Assembly: GCA_009767595.1 (NCBI GenBank)
Contig: VSDK01006318.1
Span: forward strand, 135,092 to 199,091
Direction: 5' to 3'
Origin: Symbiodinium kawagutii
Lineage: Eukaryota > Sar > Dinophyceae > Suessiales > Symbiodiniaceae
DNA length: 64,000 bases
Shown: piece after piece, positions 1-10,284 of the stretch
Layout of the letters: each line of letters opens with the position of its first letter
Position numbering within the stretch: position 1 is the stretch's first letter
The notes under the pieces: generated by a model
What the model was told of the DNA's origin: nothing
Databases searched by the model: none
Seen by the model: only the letters and a program-made list of their open reading frames with translations
Translations under genes and position numbers: made by a program

Positions 1-502
1 TTACTGTAATGCTTGCAGTGAGCAAGAATCATATCCCTAAGACCCTAAGATGGTGATAGCTCAATCAACAAACAACTATCAGTGTCTATCAAGCGTCAGT
101 ACGTGACCAAACGATCACATACCGTACCAACCAATCAAACAAACAACCAATGAATAAGGAAACTGCTCCTCCCGGGTGCTTGGGAGGATGCTGCATCCCC
201 GCGACTGCCACCCGTGAAGAAGTGAGTCGTAGTTGCTACTGCCACGAGCAGTTGGTGTGATGATGGGCCAGTGGGGTCACCGAAGGCTACACATCTAAGG
301 GCATGGACATATATTGGTGAAACAATGACATGAATTAAGCTATGACTCAAGCAAGTGGTTGGATACTCCATCTCTAAGACATGCTGTTCCGAGAGTTACT
401 TGAATTGCAGTAAGTGAGTGGGTGTATTCAATCCTTGATTTCACAATGAGAATCATCATTTGGAACAAGGAGTGACCACAGAGTAGCTCACCAAGTATGC
501 AT

Positions 503-730
503 TTACCCATCAACGCTGAGTGACCCTGTGTAGACTACAAAAAATTGCTCCCTAAATTGGGCTAGCCAAGCACCGTGGCCAACCAGTGGTCCCCACACTT
601 CAATTGGTCGAAGTTCAGCAGCATGGCCATGGAATGGCCATAGGGTAGCTGGCAGTTTCTCATCCTTAGCCATGTTGCGGGGGACCCTTGAACTCCATGA
701 AGCAGTGGCGCACGTCAGATCCACCTGCCC
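503..730 (-). CDS. candidate terminal exon, unknown protein
   Basis: Product not recognised. On the minus strand a strong 3' splice signal (TGCTTGTTCCAG) ends just before this segment, which then reads 75 codons in phase 0 to a TAA. The peptide is of ordinary composition, including KLPATLWPFHGHAAELRP and GAWLAQFREQFFVVYTG. No ATG start is proposed because it would be an internal or last exon. Its first third favours G or C at the third codon position. Chance openness at this length is possible, so the call rests mainly on the agreement of acceptor, phase and stop. Confidence 0.35.
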   Translation of the reverse strand, partial: GQVDLTCATASWSSRVPRNMAKDEKLPATLWPFHGHAAELRPIEVWGPLVGHGAWLAQFREQFFVVYTGSLSVDG

Positions 731-774
731 CTGGAACAAGCAGGGTATTCAGCACAGTGTCGTTGGGACATCAG

Positions 775-1115
775 GGTTGTGAGAAGCCGACACAGGAAGA
801 AATGTCTAAGTGGAAATCTGAAGGAATCAAGGAACAAAAGCTGACATTATACTTGGCCTGCAGAGGTATGATAGAGGTACCACGGCCCGCGCAACCCTTA
901 AAAAGGTAGGGTTGTTAGGCCCCCACAATATTACAAGGGTACGGGGGCCAACGGCACGAATCATTACAACATCGGCCCTTGGTGATCTTGATCAAATCGT
1001 GTGGGGCTTGACCCAAACTGGCGTGGTGTTTTCCGTGAAAGTTCTTCCAGACGGTGGTAGGCCGCTTTTGCCGGGGGATTTCAAGGTCGGGGATGTCACA
1101 CCAGCTGACGACTAA
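775..1115 (+). CDS. candidate exon pieces, unknown protein
   Basis: There are two open pieces on the plus strand. 775-865 follows an AG|G and ends at CAGAG|GTATGA; it reads GCEKPTQEEMSKWKSEGIKE and onward for about 30 codons. The second begins after GGGTTGTTAG near 920 and stays open to TAA at 1113-1115, including GDLDQIVWGLTQTGVVFSVK. Neither matches a family I know. The minus strand is also open over 915-1145, so strand and reality are uncertain. Confidence 0.25.
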
Positions 1116-1230
1116 AGTGATCCAAGCCGCAACTTCGTGAGGCACCAGTGATTTGGACGGTCAGAACCAACCAACGAATCGTTCACATCCCAACAGCTAG
1201 ACTATGAATGGTCCTTTTTAGGATGTTCAC

Positions 1231-1270
1231 CAGGAGAATCAGGGGAACAGGGCTTGACCCACAGCCATAT
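1231..1270 (-). mobile_element. family A MITE fragment
   Basis: Only one end of family A is present: GGGCTTGACCCACAGCCATAT, the inverted form of the ATATGGCTATGGGTCAA terminus seen in the longer copies. The rest of the element is missing or degraded. Confidence 0.45.
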
Positions 1271-1581
1271 CCCAACTGGGTTTATGATACCAGCTTGATA
1301 AACAAATGATATACCCACAACACCAAGACTCACCAAGCTTGGTTGCAACTGGTACCGGGTACCGGATCACTTGCTTTGCCAGAACATTTGGAACGGGCAT
1401 GTTTTGGGTAGTATTATATATTGATTGTCGTTGTGATCATTCCAGGATTTGATGATAGAGCAAAGTCGGTCATCCACCATTGACTGATTACGTGCGTCTT
1501 GTAGGTCATTTGAGCTGTTGAGTGGTGGACGGATTGATTGTGGGGTCTACTCTATACCAGCCAACAACTACAAGGGTATTG

Positions 1582-1650
1582 CAAGCATGTTATAAGCAAG
1601 GCTTTAGGGTTTAGGGTTTAGGGTTTACAAGCATGTCATAAGCAAGGCTT
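1582..1650 (+). repeat. telomere-type repeats inside a 46-bp duplication
   Basis: Three perfect TTTAGGG units plus TTTA occupy 1603-1627. They sit between two near-identical 23-bp copies (1582-1604 and 1628-1650) that start CAAGCATGT and end AAGCAAGGCTT and differ at one base. TTTAGGG is the plant- and dinoflagellate-type telomere unit. Confidence 0.85.
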
Positions 1651-2038
1651 GTTGATTGATAACACCAGCGGAGCAGAGGGGAGGTGTTGGCACCGAGACG
1701 GTGGCTGGAAAGCGGCTCGGCTCCTTGTTACCCTGGGAGCATATGTGGATCTTCCTAGGCTCGAGCCGTACATGGTCCGTCCTTCCCGGCATTGTCTCAT
1801 CAGCGCAGCAGTTGCTACTTCAGCCTGTCCGTCCCAGTGCCCTCAATATGTCGGCATGAAAATTACGGCGTCATACCGTATGGGTGGGGAAGCAGAGGTG
1901 TTAAACGTTTCTGTGAGTTCTCTACAATCACCAGGCAAAATGTCAACAAATCACACGGACACTGTGTATTGGACGGTGATCTTTTCTCATGCCCAGCAAT
2001 GCTTTGAACCTGGTGGTGGGGGAGCCTTTGATGATTAA
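1649..2038 (+). CDS. 129-codon open frame, unknown
   Basis: The frame begins with a TTG codon and is open to TAA at 2036-2038. The peptide is of mixed composition with no repeat, for example RCWHRDGGWKAARLLVTLGA. I see no known domain. The length is near what chance allows in 64 kb, and wobble bias is only weak, so it may be an exon, a decayed exon or nothing. Confidence 0.22.
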   Translation: MLIDNTSGAEGRCWHRDGGWKAARLLVTLGAYVDLPRLEPYMVRPSRHCLISAAVATSACPSQCPQYVGMKITASYRMGGEAEVLNVSVSSLQSPGKMSTNHTDTVYWTVIFSHAQQCFEPGGGGAFDD

Positions 2039-2039
2039 T

Positions 2040-3060
2040 TACATATGATGAGTGTGGAGATCCCTTGCCATCCAGCAGTGGATGACACTTGGGCGTTGTC
2101 GTATGTCCTTAATTCTTAATCATATTGTTGTGCTTGTGCCACACCGAGTGTTGGTCTCACGCATTATCGCTGTTCCATCACATGCATATTCCCCCCCGGA
2201 CGTTCGAGGGTGAAAGAACAATGACGTTGCTTCCATCAGGCAATCAGGTGTCAACTGAAAGCTACCTTTCGCCAACATGGACGAAAGCACGGGTAGTCAC
2301 GAGCTAGTGATTGATTGAGTAACGGCATGGGAGTATATACCAGTTGCCAGTACCAACACTGAATTCAGGAGGGCTGACACTTTTCATTGGCATGCAGCAG
2401 AATGGTATGGAGTTGGTTAAATGTCCGGCAGGCACATTAATTGTACAACATGTGCAACTATGTTGGGGGAGAACTGATGAATTTATGAGACCTCTATGCC
2501 GATAATTGGATTCCTTCAATGTTGATCTCTTCAAACAAATTACAAGTTACTTCCGCAAAGTTGGTGAGACAATAATGTCAGACCCGGCATCTTTGGTAAT
2601 GGTTTGACTCCAGAGGTGTCAGACCATAGCGCCAGACCAGTGCTTGTTCTTTGGAAAAGGGTGTGTCAGCGTTGATCGCCCTGGGCGAAGGGTAGTCAGT
2701 GTGTGCGCTAGAATCTATGATCCCTTGGTAGGGTTTTGCAGCTGCACGCTACAAACAACCATATCCTGCTTGGTGGTGTTAAACATGTTTTTATTCTTCC
2801 CAGTATCAACAAATTGTTTATTGGTTTCAATAATTGATATTTTACCTATTAGGATGATTACGGGGAATATTGAACGATTGAGTAAAACATCCATCCAACC
2901 ATCCAATAAACCATATTCTTATATTAATAAACCAACCATTGTTGGGCGTCCCAACAAGGAATCCGCAAACCTGTTGGAGAAAAAGGTCTCTGAACACCGC
3001 CTGTGGATGCCGCAGAAACCCTCCATTGGTCGCCACTCGTGACTTTGTCCACAGCTCTCT
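2040..3060. other. no gene recognised
   Basis: Mixed-composition sequence with short open frames on both strands and no convincing splice-bounded exon. 2921-2953 resembles one arm of repeat family B (AATAAACCAACCATTGTTGGG). Confidence 0.4.
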
Positions 3061-3063
3061 GGT

Positions 3064-3145
3064 CAGCTGGTAAAGCGGATCGTGGCTAGCTGGACCTAGC
3101 AGGATCTAGCAGGTAGATAGCTTGATTTGGCCGGCAAACCAGCTG
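3064..3145. repeat. small inverted-end element (family D)
   Basis: The ends are CAGCTGGTAAAGC and GCAAACCAGCTG. A related 3' half (TAGATAGCCGGTAAACCAGCTGG) occurs at 11651-11674. Two copies are too few to be sure this is a transposable element. Confidence 0.35.
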
Positions 3146-3147
3146 TT

Positions 3148-3248
3148 GATATATATATATATATTTATTTATATGTATGTATTTACAGTATTTATAAACA
3201 AAAATGAATAAGTATATGCATATGTAAATAAATAAAGAAACAAATAAG

Positions 3249-3292
<44 letters not shown>

Positions 3293-3690
3293 AAGATAGA
3301 TAGATATATATGTTCATTTAGAATACATATGTATATATATACACCTAGGTTTTAAGGTCATCAGAAAATTATCTATAGGTATATATATATATATATTTAT
3401 TTTTTTATTTATATACAGATTTATTTGCACATATATATATATATTTAAATATACATATACGCAAATATATCTATATATACATATATATATATATACATAT
3501 GTACACATATATATATATACATATGTACACATATATATATATTTTATATATATATATATATACAAATATATTTACACATATAGAAATATATATATATATA
3601 TGTATCTTTACACATCTATATATAAATATATATATATACACATATATATATATGCAAAAATAAATATATACATATTTATATTATATATAT
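3148..3690. repeat. AT-rich microsatellite block with (GATA)n
   Basis: Long runs of AT, TATACA and TATAAA words, with an almost pure (GATA)n tract at about 3249-3305. Open frames here are low-complexity Tyr/Ile strings and are not genes. Confidence 0.9.
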
Positions 3691-4010
3691 CTGAGCCCGG
3701 TCTTCGGACTCCCACCCCCCTCACTCCCTGGTATGGGTCCCCCCCGGGAGGTGGTCGGAAGGTGGTTCAAACCCTCGTGGGAGTACATTCTTTAAGCAAA
3801 CGCATTGCGCATGTTGCTTACTGCCCCAAGGAGGGCAGGACTTTGTGCATTCCAGGGACCAGCCCCTATCACGGTCAGCCAGCTGTTTCATTGCTCGCGT
3901 GTTCACCAGCGGGGTTCAGAGTGACACGTCTGGCTGGAAACTACTGGTGGCGAACTTCCGCGCGCAACGGCGAAATGAACCCTGCTGTTCCCTGTAACCT
4001 ACACAATTTC
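3691..4010. other. GC-richer island between AT satellites
   Basis: About 320 bp of normal composition sits inside AT repeats. GGTTCAAACCC at 3764 matches the pol III B-box consensus, but the flanking bases cannot form a tRNA T-stem. The plus strand is open through the island, but the peptide is unremarkable. It could be a SINE-like remnant or an exon; undecided. Confidence 0.3.
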
Positions 4011-4199
4011 ATATACGCTACGTGTCTTAGTTGTCTATTGGCTACGTGCTTCATAAATTCTACACACATGTTGCATATTTGCTACTTACTTGCTACTTGT
4101 TTGCTACCTATATGATGCTACTTTCTTGTGAATATGTTGTATGCATGGACTTTCTCAAGTAAAATTTGAATATTTGTTTTTAGATTAGCGTATGTATAT

Positions 4200-4430
4200 T
4201 TTTATATATATATATTTATATATTTAAATATATAGAAATATTTTTTTTATTTGTGTCATTGACTCATGCGTGCTTACACACATGAATGCATTCGTACATA
4301 CATACAAACATACATACATACATGCATGCACACACACACACACATGCATGCATGCATGCATGCATGCACGCATACATGCATGCATACATACATACATACA
4401 TACGTACATGCATACATACATCAATACACA
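4200..4430. repeat. (CATA)n / (CATG)n microsatellite
   Basis: Alternating CATA, CACA and CATG tetranucleotides. The Cys/Met/His-rich frames on both strands are translation of the repeat. Confidence 0.9.
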
Positions 4431-4432
4431 GA

Positions 4433-5160
4433 AAGGCAGTTGGGTCAGCTGAAGGCAAAAATATCTGGAATGTTGGTGGCCTTGGAGCAAGGGCAATGCA
4501 AGGCCATGGGTGGATTCAGGATGGAAGTGAGATTGCAGCCCGACAACTGCAGTTGGGAGTCCTTGGAAACCCAAGTTCTGGAATTTGGCTATGACAAGGT
4601 GGCTTGTCACATGAAGGGATTGGAAATCCTCACCTCATTGATCCTGCAGGAAGCTGCTGCTGGCTTTGAAGCAGTCAGTGAGGCTGGCCTATGGAGCTAC
4701 AGTGCTGGGCAAGTTCCTACTTGGAAAAAGACTGCCTACACCAGGCTTCTGCATAGAATGGGTTTAGTTTTCAAATTTACCCATTGGACAGGTGTCTTGG
4801 CTGCATGTTACTTGTTGTACTTTGAATTCTGTGTTTCCTTTTAGAGAACTCTTCTTAGTGGCACCTGAGCAACAAAGGCTTCACAGCTGACTGGAAAGGC
4901 GAACCTTGGAAGCCATTACCAGGGCCGCAAAGAGATTCAGAGCATGCAGTGCGCGCCTACAACTGCAGCCTTCCTGTTGGCGCTCCATTAGTCAGGGCTT
5001 CCAAACAAGCACAGGAGAACAAATGCAAAGGTGAGAAGCATGCTGGTGATTTTGATTGGGCTGAGATTGCCACTGCATTTGGAGACCTTCAACTGGGGGA
5101 ATACTTGGGAGATGTGTGCGTAAACACAGTTTGGAGGAGGAACAGTGGGAAACAAAGTGG
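4433..5160 (+). CDS. candidate two-exon coding region, unknown protein
   Basis: Exon 1 (about 4433-4761) reads a well-mixed, non-repetitive peptide of about 109 residues, including SWESLETQVLEFGYDKVAC and ILTSLILQEAAAGFEAVSEA. Codon use favours TTG, GAG, CTG and AAG. A GT at 4762 follows. An AG at 4885-4886 opens a second piece (GEPWKPLPGPQRDSEHAV, then DFDWAEIATAFGDLQLGEYL) in the phase exon 1 leaves. The piece may end at AAAG|GTGAGA (5031) or run on into the satellite at 5214. No domain is recognised, and no start codon is assigned because the upstream sequence is microsatellite. Further small exons may lie downstream, for example near 6094-6140. Confidence 0.4.
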
Positions 5161-5213
5161 CGAGCATCCCCGATTCACCCCAATTCACTGCCACTGGGGC
5201 TGGTGGTGCTCAC

Positions 5214-5990
5214 TTGCTGTAACCTTGCAGGCTTGCAGGCTTGCAGGTTTGCAAGCTTGAAAAGTTCCAGGCTTCCAAGCTTGCAGGGTTCCAGGCTTGC
5301 AGGGTTGCAGGCTTGCAGGCTTGCAGGTTTGCAAGCTTGAAAAGTTGCAGGGTTCCAGGCTTGCAGGCTTGCAGGGTTGCAGGGCTGCAGGGTTTGCAGG
5401 GTTGCATGGTTGCAGGCTTGCAGGGTTGCAGGCTTGAAAAGTTGCAGGTTTCCAGGCTTGGGTTGCAGGGTTGCAGGGCTGCAGGGTTGCAGGCTTGCAG
5501 GCTTGCAAGCTTGCAGGCCTGCAGGCTGAAGTGAATGCAGGTTGGCGCCTTCAAATTTGGAGGCTTGCAGGTTTGCAAGTTTGAAAAGTTGCAGGCTTCC
5601 AGGCTTGCAGGGTTGCAGGGTGGCAGGGCTGCAGGGTTGCAGGATTGCAGGGTTTGCAGGCTTGCAGGCTTGCAGGCTTGCAGGTTTGCAAGCTTGAAAA
5701 GTTGCAGGCTTGCAGGCTTGCAAGCTTGAAAAGTTGCAGGCTGGCAGGGTTGCAGGCTTGCAGGTTTGCAAGCTTGAAAAGTTGCAGGCTTCCAGGGTTG
5801 CAGGCTTCCAGGCTTGCAGGGTTGCAGGGTTGCAGGGTTGCAGGCTTGCAGGCTTGCAGGGTTGCAGGCTTGCAGGCTTGTAGGGTTGCAGGCTTGCAGG
5901 CTTGCAGGTTTGCAAGCTTGAAAAGTTGCAGGCTTGCAGGCTTGCAGGGTTGTAGGGTTGCGGGCTTGCAAGCTTGAAAAGTTGCAGGCG
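5214..5990 (+). repeat. 8-bp cryptic minisatellite (GCAGGCTT/GCAGGGTT)
   Basis: Nearly 800 bp is built from 8-bp units GCAGGCTT and GCAGGGTT, broken about nine times by a longer word ending AAGCTTGAAAAGTT (for example near 5255, 5335, 5685, 5725, 5770, 5915 and 5970). Because 8 is not a multiple of 3, every frame cycles through the same Leu-Gln-Ala-Cys-Lys-Pro code. This explains open frames of up to 291 codons on the minus strand. They are satellite translation, not genes. Confidence 0.92.
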
Positions 5991-6325
5991 CACCATGGCT
6001 GCGTGAAAAAACCAAGGGAAGGGGACACCAAAACATCAAGGTAAGGGGGCACCCATGGCTGGGACACCAAAGCTACAACCTGCACTCATGTAGGGAGTTG
6101 CGCGCCCAGTCCTACTTTGAGTGCGGTACCAGATTGAGAACCGCGTGTTGAATTCCCCTGTAGTCAGGAAGGGGGAGCCACACAAGGATGGTTAGGCGAA
6201 GTTGCAGATGCTTGGGGCTTAAAATTTGCGAGGTTGGTCAGCCCTGTAAGCTGGCCACCCCTGCTTTTTTTTCCTTGTTTGAAGCACAAAACTATGCTCT
6301 TTTTTCCGTTGGTTTTTTGTTTTTG

Positions 6326-6439
6326 TATGTTTGTCTGCCTGTCTGCGTGTCTGTCTGTCTGTCTGCCTGTCTGTCTGTCTGTCTGCCTGCCTGCCTGCCT
6401 GCCTGGCTGTCTGTCTGTCTGCCTGTCTGCCTGCCTGCC

Positions 6440-6478
<39 letters not shown>

Positions 6479-6482
6479 TTAG
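6326..6482 (+). repeat. (TCTG)n / (CCTG)n microsatellite
   Basis: Uninterrupted tetranucleotide array, TCTG with TGCC variants. It is on the same strand as the second (TCTG)n array at 9118. Confidence 0.95.
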
Positions 6483-6546
6483 GGAGTCCTTATTCCATTC
6501 TCATTGTTCACCTTGCAGTAAGAAGACATTTGACAAGTTTTGAAGC

Positions 6547-6736
6547 AGTGCTTGCAAGTTTGAACTTTTGCCATGTCACTTCCATGTCCCATGTGCAGTC
6601 AGGCCAATAGGTTCACAGGTTTTGCTGACAGCTGTGCTTGAAGTGCTTGTAAGTTTCAACGTTTCTCATGTCACTTCCATGTCTCATGTGCAGTCAGGCC
6701 ATTAGGTTCACAGGTCATGCTGACAGCTGTTCTCAC
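6547..6736 (+). repeat. 95-bp tandem duplication
   Basis: Two copies in tandem (from 6547 and 6642), sharing AGTGCTTG.AAGTTT, CATGTCACTTCCATGTC, ATGTGCAGTCAGGCC and GCTGACAGCTGT at constant spacing. They differ by scattered substitutions. Confidence 0.85.
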
Positions 6737-6911
6737 AGGTCTGCTTTGGATTTTAAATTTTGGAAATGGGCTTTTAGACAACAGGCCAAGGGCTCAGAAG
6801 AGTGTCTTGCTGCAGTGCGATGAGCTTGGGGCAAAGTAGTAAACGTCATTGAAGGTCAGCAAGTACCTTATTAGGCATGGTTAAATGAAGCTATGTTTTT
6901 CTGTAGAGGTC

Positions 6912-7154
6912 TTAGCTCACATGGCACCAGTTTAGCTTCCAAGTGTGCAGTTGAACCTGCAGATGGTCAGCAACTTTTCTTGTTCTCAAGTAACTAGCAA
7001 AGCTTGTGGGGTCCCCAAGATCAACCATGGCTAAGAGCAGCACCCTGTTGTTCTGGTGTGCCTTTGCTGTCTTGAGTGGGGTGGCTATGTTCATTCCGCT
7101 GAGCCTTTGCTTGGCCACCATATTGCCAAGAGTCGCGCGCACGGTTGCCTGCAT
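6912..7154 (-). CDS. candidate exon, unknown protein
   Basis: 80 codons on the minus strand ending in TAA, with strong G or C at wobble positions in its first half. It reads ATVRATLGNMVAKQRLSG and then VLLLAMVDLGDPTSFASYL. The plus strand over 7027-7170 is also open (a hydrophobic peptide starting MAKSSTLLFW) and shares the wobble position, so strand is not settled. The minus reading is preferred for its ordinary composition and length. No family recognised. Confidence 0.33.
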   Translation of the reverse strand: MQATVRATLGNMVAKQRLSGMNIATPLKTAKAHQNNRVLLLAMVDLGDPTSFASYLRTRKVADHLQVQLHTWKLNWCHVS

Positions 7155-7396
7155 GGTCTTGCCATGTGCCTGGTGGGGGGGGCCGCCCCAGCCAGGTTAG
7201 GTACCCTCACAGCCAACAAGTTCCAAGGCATGAAAAGCTTGCGCTGAACCTGCCAGCTCAAGCCCACCTCCAACCAGTGAGTGTGATGTTGCAGCAGTGC
7301 AGACCTTGTGGGAGCTGAATGGCAGCTGTGAGCCTCAACTACAATTGGGCAGGCGCTGGGATATTGACTTTTTGAATTTCTTGGCTGGATGCTTCG

Positions 7397-7500
7397 TTGG
7401 TTGGATGGTTGGATGGGTGGGTTGGTTGGGTTGGGTTGGGTTGGGTTGGGTTGGATTGGGTTGGGTTGGGTTGGGTTGGGTTGGTTGGTTGGTTGGCTGG
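7397..7500 (+). repeat. (TTGGG)n pentanucleotide array
   Basis: About a dozen TTGGG units flanked by TTGG variants. The plus strand carries repeated G3 runs with 2-nt loops, a classical G-quadruplex pattern. Confidence 0.95.
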
Positions 7501-7715
7501 CTGCCTTGGTTTTCTTTTCTTCTGGTTCCCTGTCTTTCCCTTTTTTCCCCGTTTATGTCTTGTCATGCCCTTCTTTGTCTTGCTTGCCCTTCTCTTTCCT
7601 GTCCTGCCCTTTCCCTTTGCCCTGCTCTTCCCTGTCCTTTCTTCCTTGTTTTTTCTTGTCTTGTCATTCCTCTTTATCCTCTCCTGTCCTTTCTTCTCCT
7701 CTCCTCTCCTGTTGG
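7501..7715 (+). repeat. pyrimidine-rich tract
   Basis: About 215 bp made almost only of C and T (CCTGTCCTTTCTT-type words) between the (TTGGG)n and (TTG)n arrays. The extreme strand asymmetry explains the open frames through it. Confidence 0.85.
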
Positions 7716-7729
7716 TTGGTTGGTGGGTG

Positions 7730-7730
7730 G

Positions 7731-7814
<84 letters not shown>
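7730..7814 (+). repeat. (TTG)n array truncated by the assembly gap
   Basis: Pure TTG for about 85 bp running straight into the Ns, so its true length is unknown. It is the first of four plus-strand TTG arrays in the window. Confidence 0.97.
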
Positions 7815-8178
7815 NNNNNNNNNNNNNNNNNNNNNNNNNNNNNNNNNNNNNNNNNNNNNNNNNNNNNNNNNNNNNNNNNNNNNNNNNNNNNNNNNNNNNN
7901 NNNNNNNNNNNNNNNNNNNNNNNNNNNNNNNNNNNNNNNNNNNNNNNNNNNNNNNNNNNNNNNNNNNNNNNNNNNNNNNNNNNNNNNNNNNNNNNNNNNN
8001 NNNNNNNNNNNNNNNNNNNNNNNNNNNNNNNNNNNNNNNNNNNNNNNNNNNNNNNNNNNNNNNNNNNNNNNNNNNNNNNNNNNNNNNNNNNNNNNNNNNN
8101 NNNNNNNNNNNNNNNNNNNNNNNNNNNNNNNNNNNNNNNNNNNNNNNNNNNNNNNNNNNNNNNNNNNNNNNNNNNNNN
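7815..8178. other. assembly gap (364 N)
   Basis: A run of undetermined bases between a TTG array and a 92-bp tandem duplication. Any frame drawn through it is meaningless. Confidence 1.
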
Positions 8179-8362
8179 TGGCACGATGGTCACCGTGGTG
8201 ATTGGGGGGGGGTGGGGGGGTGCAGCATCGCCAGAATGTCTTGCACGTGTGCATGTTGCGTCTGTGTTGATGGCGCGATGGTCACCGTGGTAATTAGGAT
8301 GGGGTGGGGTGGTGCAGCATCGCCAGAATGTCTTGCACGTGTGCATGTTGCGTGCATGGCCC
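8179..8362 (+). repeat. 92-bp tandem repeat, at least two copies
   Basis: CGATGGTCACCGTGGT...TGCAGCATCGCCAGAATGTC...TGTGCATGTTGCGT recurs at a 92-bp offset (8184 and 8276). The array begins at the gap edge and may continue into it. Confidence 0.85.
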
Positions 8363-8889
8363 CGTTGCCTTGCAAGTGCTCGCCACTTTGATGCTTGGTT
8401 GCTGCCATGTTGACTTTGATGCAAAAATATGATTATGTCATTTTTTCATAAATATATAGATGTATTTAGATATATATATATATGTGTGTGTGTGTCGCAT
8501 TGATTTATGAATATGTGTCTTCTGTAAAATATTTGTATACACATTTTCTCTCTTAGGATTTTCAAACACATGTAAAGAGATTGTATTTGTATATATTCAC
8601 ACATATATATATGTATTTGAAATTTTGTTTTCATCCACATATATGTATATAAATACAAATGTAGATTTTTCTAATTTGGTTTAAACAATGTGTACGGGTC
8701 ATTCTTAGACATGCTTTGGTATGAACAATTTTAGAGTTTCATTTTTATCTTTACACGTGCTTCTACATATACATTTTTTCTGTTTATGTATGTGGGTCAG
8801 GAATTTTTCCTTACGCACACATTGTCTTATCAATCAATTTTTTTGACACATATAAAAATAATTTTTGGTTTACAGAAGAATGTGAACAC

Positions 8890-8995
8890 ATACCATCATC
8901 ATCCTCATTATCATCAACATCCTCATCATCATGATCATCCTCATCCTCATCATGATCATCATGATCATCATCATCATCATCATCATCATCATCGT
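8890..8995 (+). repeat. (CAT)n microsatellite
   Basis: CAT/CCT/GAT trinucleotides; His, Ile or Met strings in translation. Confidence 0.93.
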
Positions 8996-9048
8996 CCAAA
9001 CCCACCTTTTTGACCATGACGGGGCGCGACGGGACCCCACGGCCGAGC

Positions 9049-9049
9049 G

Positions 9050-9099
<50 letters not shown>

Positions 9100-9114
9100 G
9101 GTCGCTGTTGGTTG

Positions 9115-9180
<66 letters not shown>

Positions 9181-9331
9181 GGCCTTGTGCCTGTCTGTCT
9201 GGCTGCCTGTCTTTGTTTCTCTCTGTCTGTCTCTGCCTGTCTCTGTCTGTCTTTGTTTGCCTGTCTGTCTGTTTGGCTGCCTGTCTGTCTGTTTGTCTGT
9301 TTGTTTGTCTGTTTGTCTGTCTGTCTGCCAA
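9049..9331 (+). repeat. (TTG)n followed by (TCTG)n
   Basis: About 17 TTG units (9049-9100) are followed after a short spacer by TCTG units (from 9118) that grow impure toward 9331. Both are on the plus strand. Confidence 0.95.
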
Positions 9332-9334
9332 GAC

Positions 9335-9890
9335 TTGAAGTGTGCATGGGCCACGCTGCCCAAGGTATTACCTGGCACTGCCACTGGAGACTACTTGTGC
9401 CAGCAGTCTTGCCCTCAGAGCTTACCCCAAGATCAGAAAATATATTGCCAATGTCTATTGGTAGAGCTGTCATATTGCATGTTTGCTGCCTGGTTGTTGT
9501 GAGTCTTGGATGGTATGTTCTGCAGCATTTGGGTTCAAAGTTTCCCTGTAGCATCCTGGGTGCCTGGCGCGATGTCCAGTGAAGAGGAAGAGGCCCAAGA
9601 GATTGAAGAGCCCCAAGAGGATGAAAAGGAATAAGAGGGTGAAGAGGATGAAGGTGGTGAAGAGGCCCAAGAATCAGAGGGGAGTTCAGAGGAGGAGTGA
9701 CAGGGCGCTCCCTGAGCTACTTGCCACTCAAATTGGCAAGTACTTGGGCTTGTCAGAAAGGGACAAGCAATGGTGCTTGGGCCCAGGGCAACCTATACCT
9801 GAACCAGAGGATGGAGGCATGCGCAGTTCCGGGTGGTGCCTTGAGGGAAGCATACTGCCTGAAGAAGACAAAGTGATGCTAGGCTACTAG
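9335..9890 (+). CDS. candidate gene end, two exons with a 53-nt intron
   Basis: A perfect GTGAGT donor at 9499 and a perfect TTTCCCTGTAG acceptor ending at 9551 define a 53-nt intron. The downstream exon (9552-9890) starts CAT CCT GGG and reads 112 codons to TAG. It has a very basic stretch at residues 10-40 (KRKRPKRLKSPKRMKRNK), then ELLATQIGKYLGLSERDKQW and an acidic C-terminus. Wobble bases of the basic part are about 84% G or C. The upstream exon in matching phase reads ITWHCHWRLLVPAVLPSEL and a hydrophobic VILHVCCLVV. An alternative frame of the downstream exon is Glu-rich but carries TAA and TGA stops. The basic segment could be a nuclear localisation or nucleic-acid-binding region; the family is unknown. 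Confidence 0.42.
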
Positions 9891-10284
9891 GTGCCTATAA
9901 AACAAGTTTCACATGATTGTGCAGGAAAAACAAAAAAGGGCCTTGTGCTTGCAGCTTGCTGGTGGGTGGGCAGCAATGGCCTTGGATTCTTAGGTGCTGT
10001 TCTGCTTACCTGCCTGGTGAGCATTTGCAGCACTTGCGCATATAGCGCAGGACTTGTAACAAGTGTGTGTGTGTGTGTATGTACCTGCGTTTTTTGCAAA
10101 CTTTGATTTTTTGGCATGATTTGAACCAGAATCTTGATCCAGTGACCTTGCTGAGCAGCCTGCAGAGGGTGGATTTTTGCTTGGGTTTCAACCAGGGCCT
10201 TGATGGGGCTACCTAGGGATGGGTTTGTAGATAGGTAAACAGACACACACACAATACAAACCAAAATAAACATACCCAAATATT

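Noticed and set aside
3764..3774. tRNA or SINE promoter (B-box GGTTCAAACCC)
   Set aside because: Flanking bases do not pair as a T-stem and no A-box is found at the right distance.
5175..6085. Open frames of 162-291 codons on the minus strand
   Set aside because: They are translation of the 8-bp GCAGGCTT satellite, which has few stop codons in most frames.
7297..8424. Frames of up to 364 codons through the gap
   Set aside because: Most of their length is Ns, (TTG)n or (TTGGG)n.
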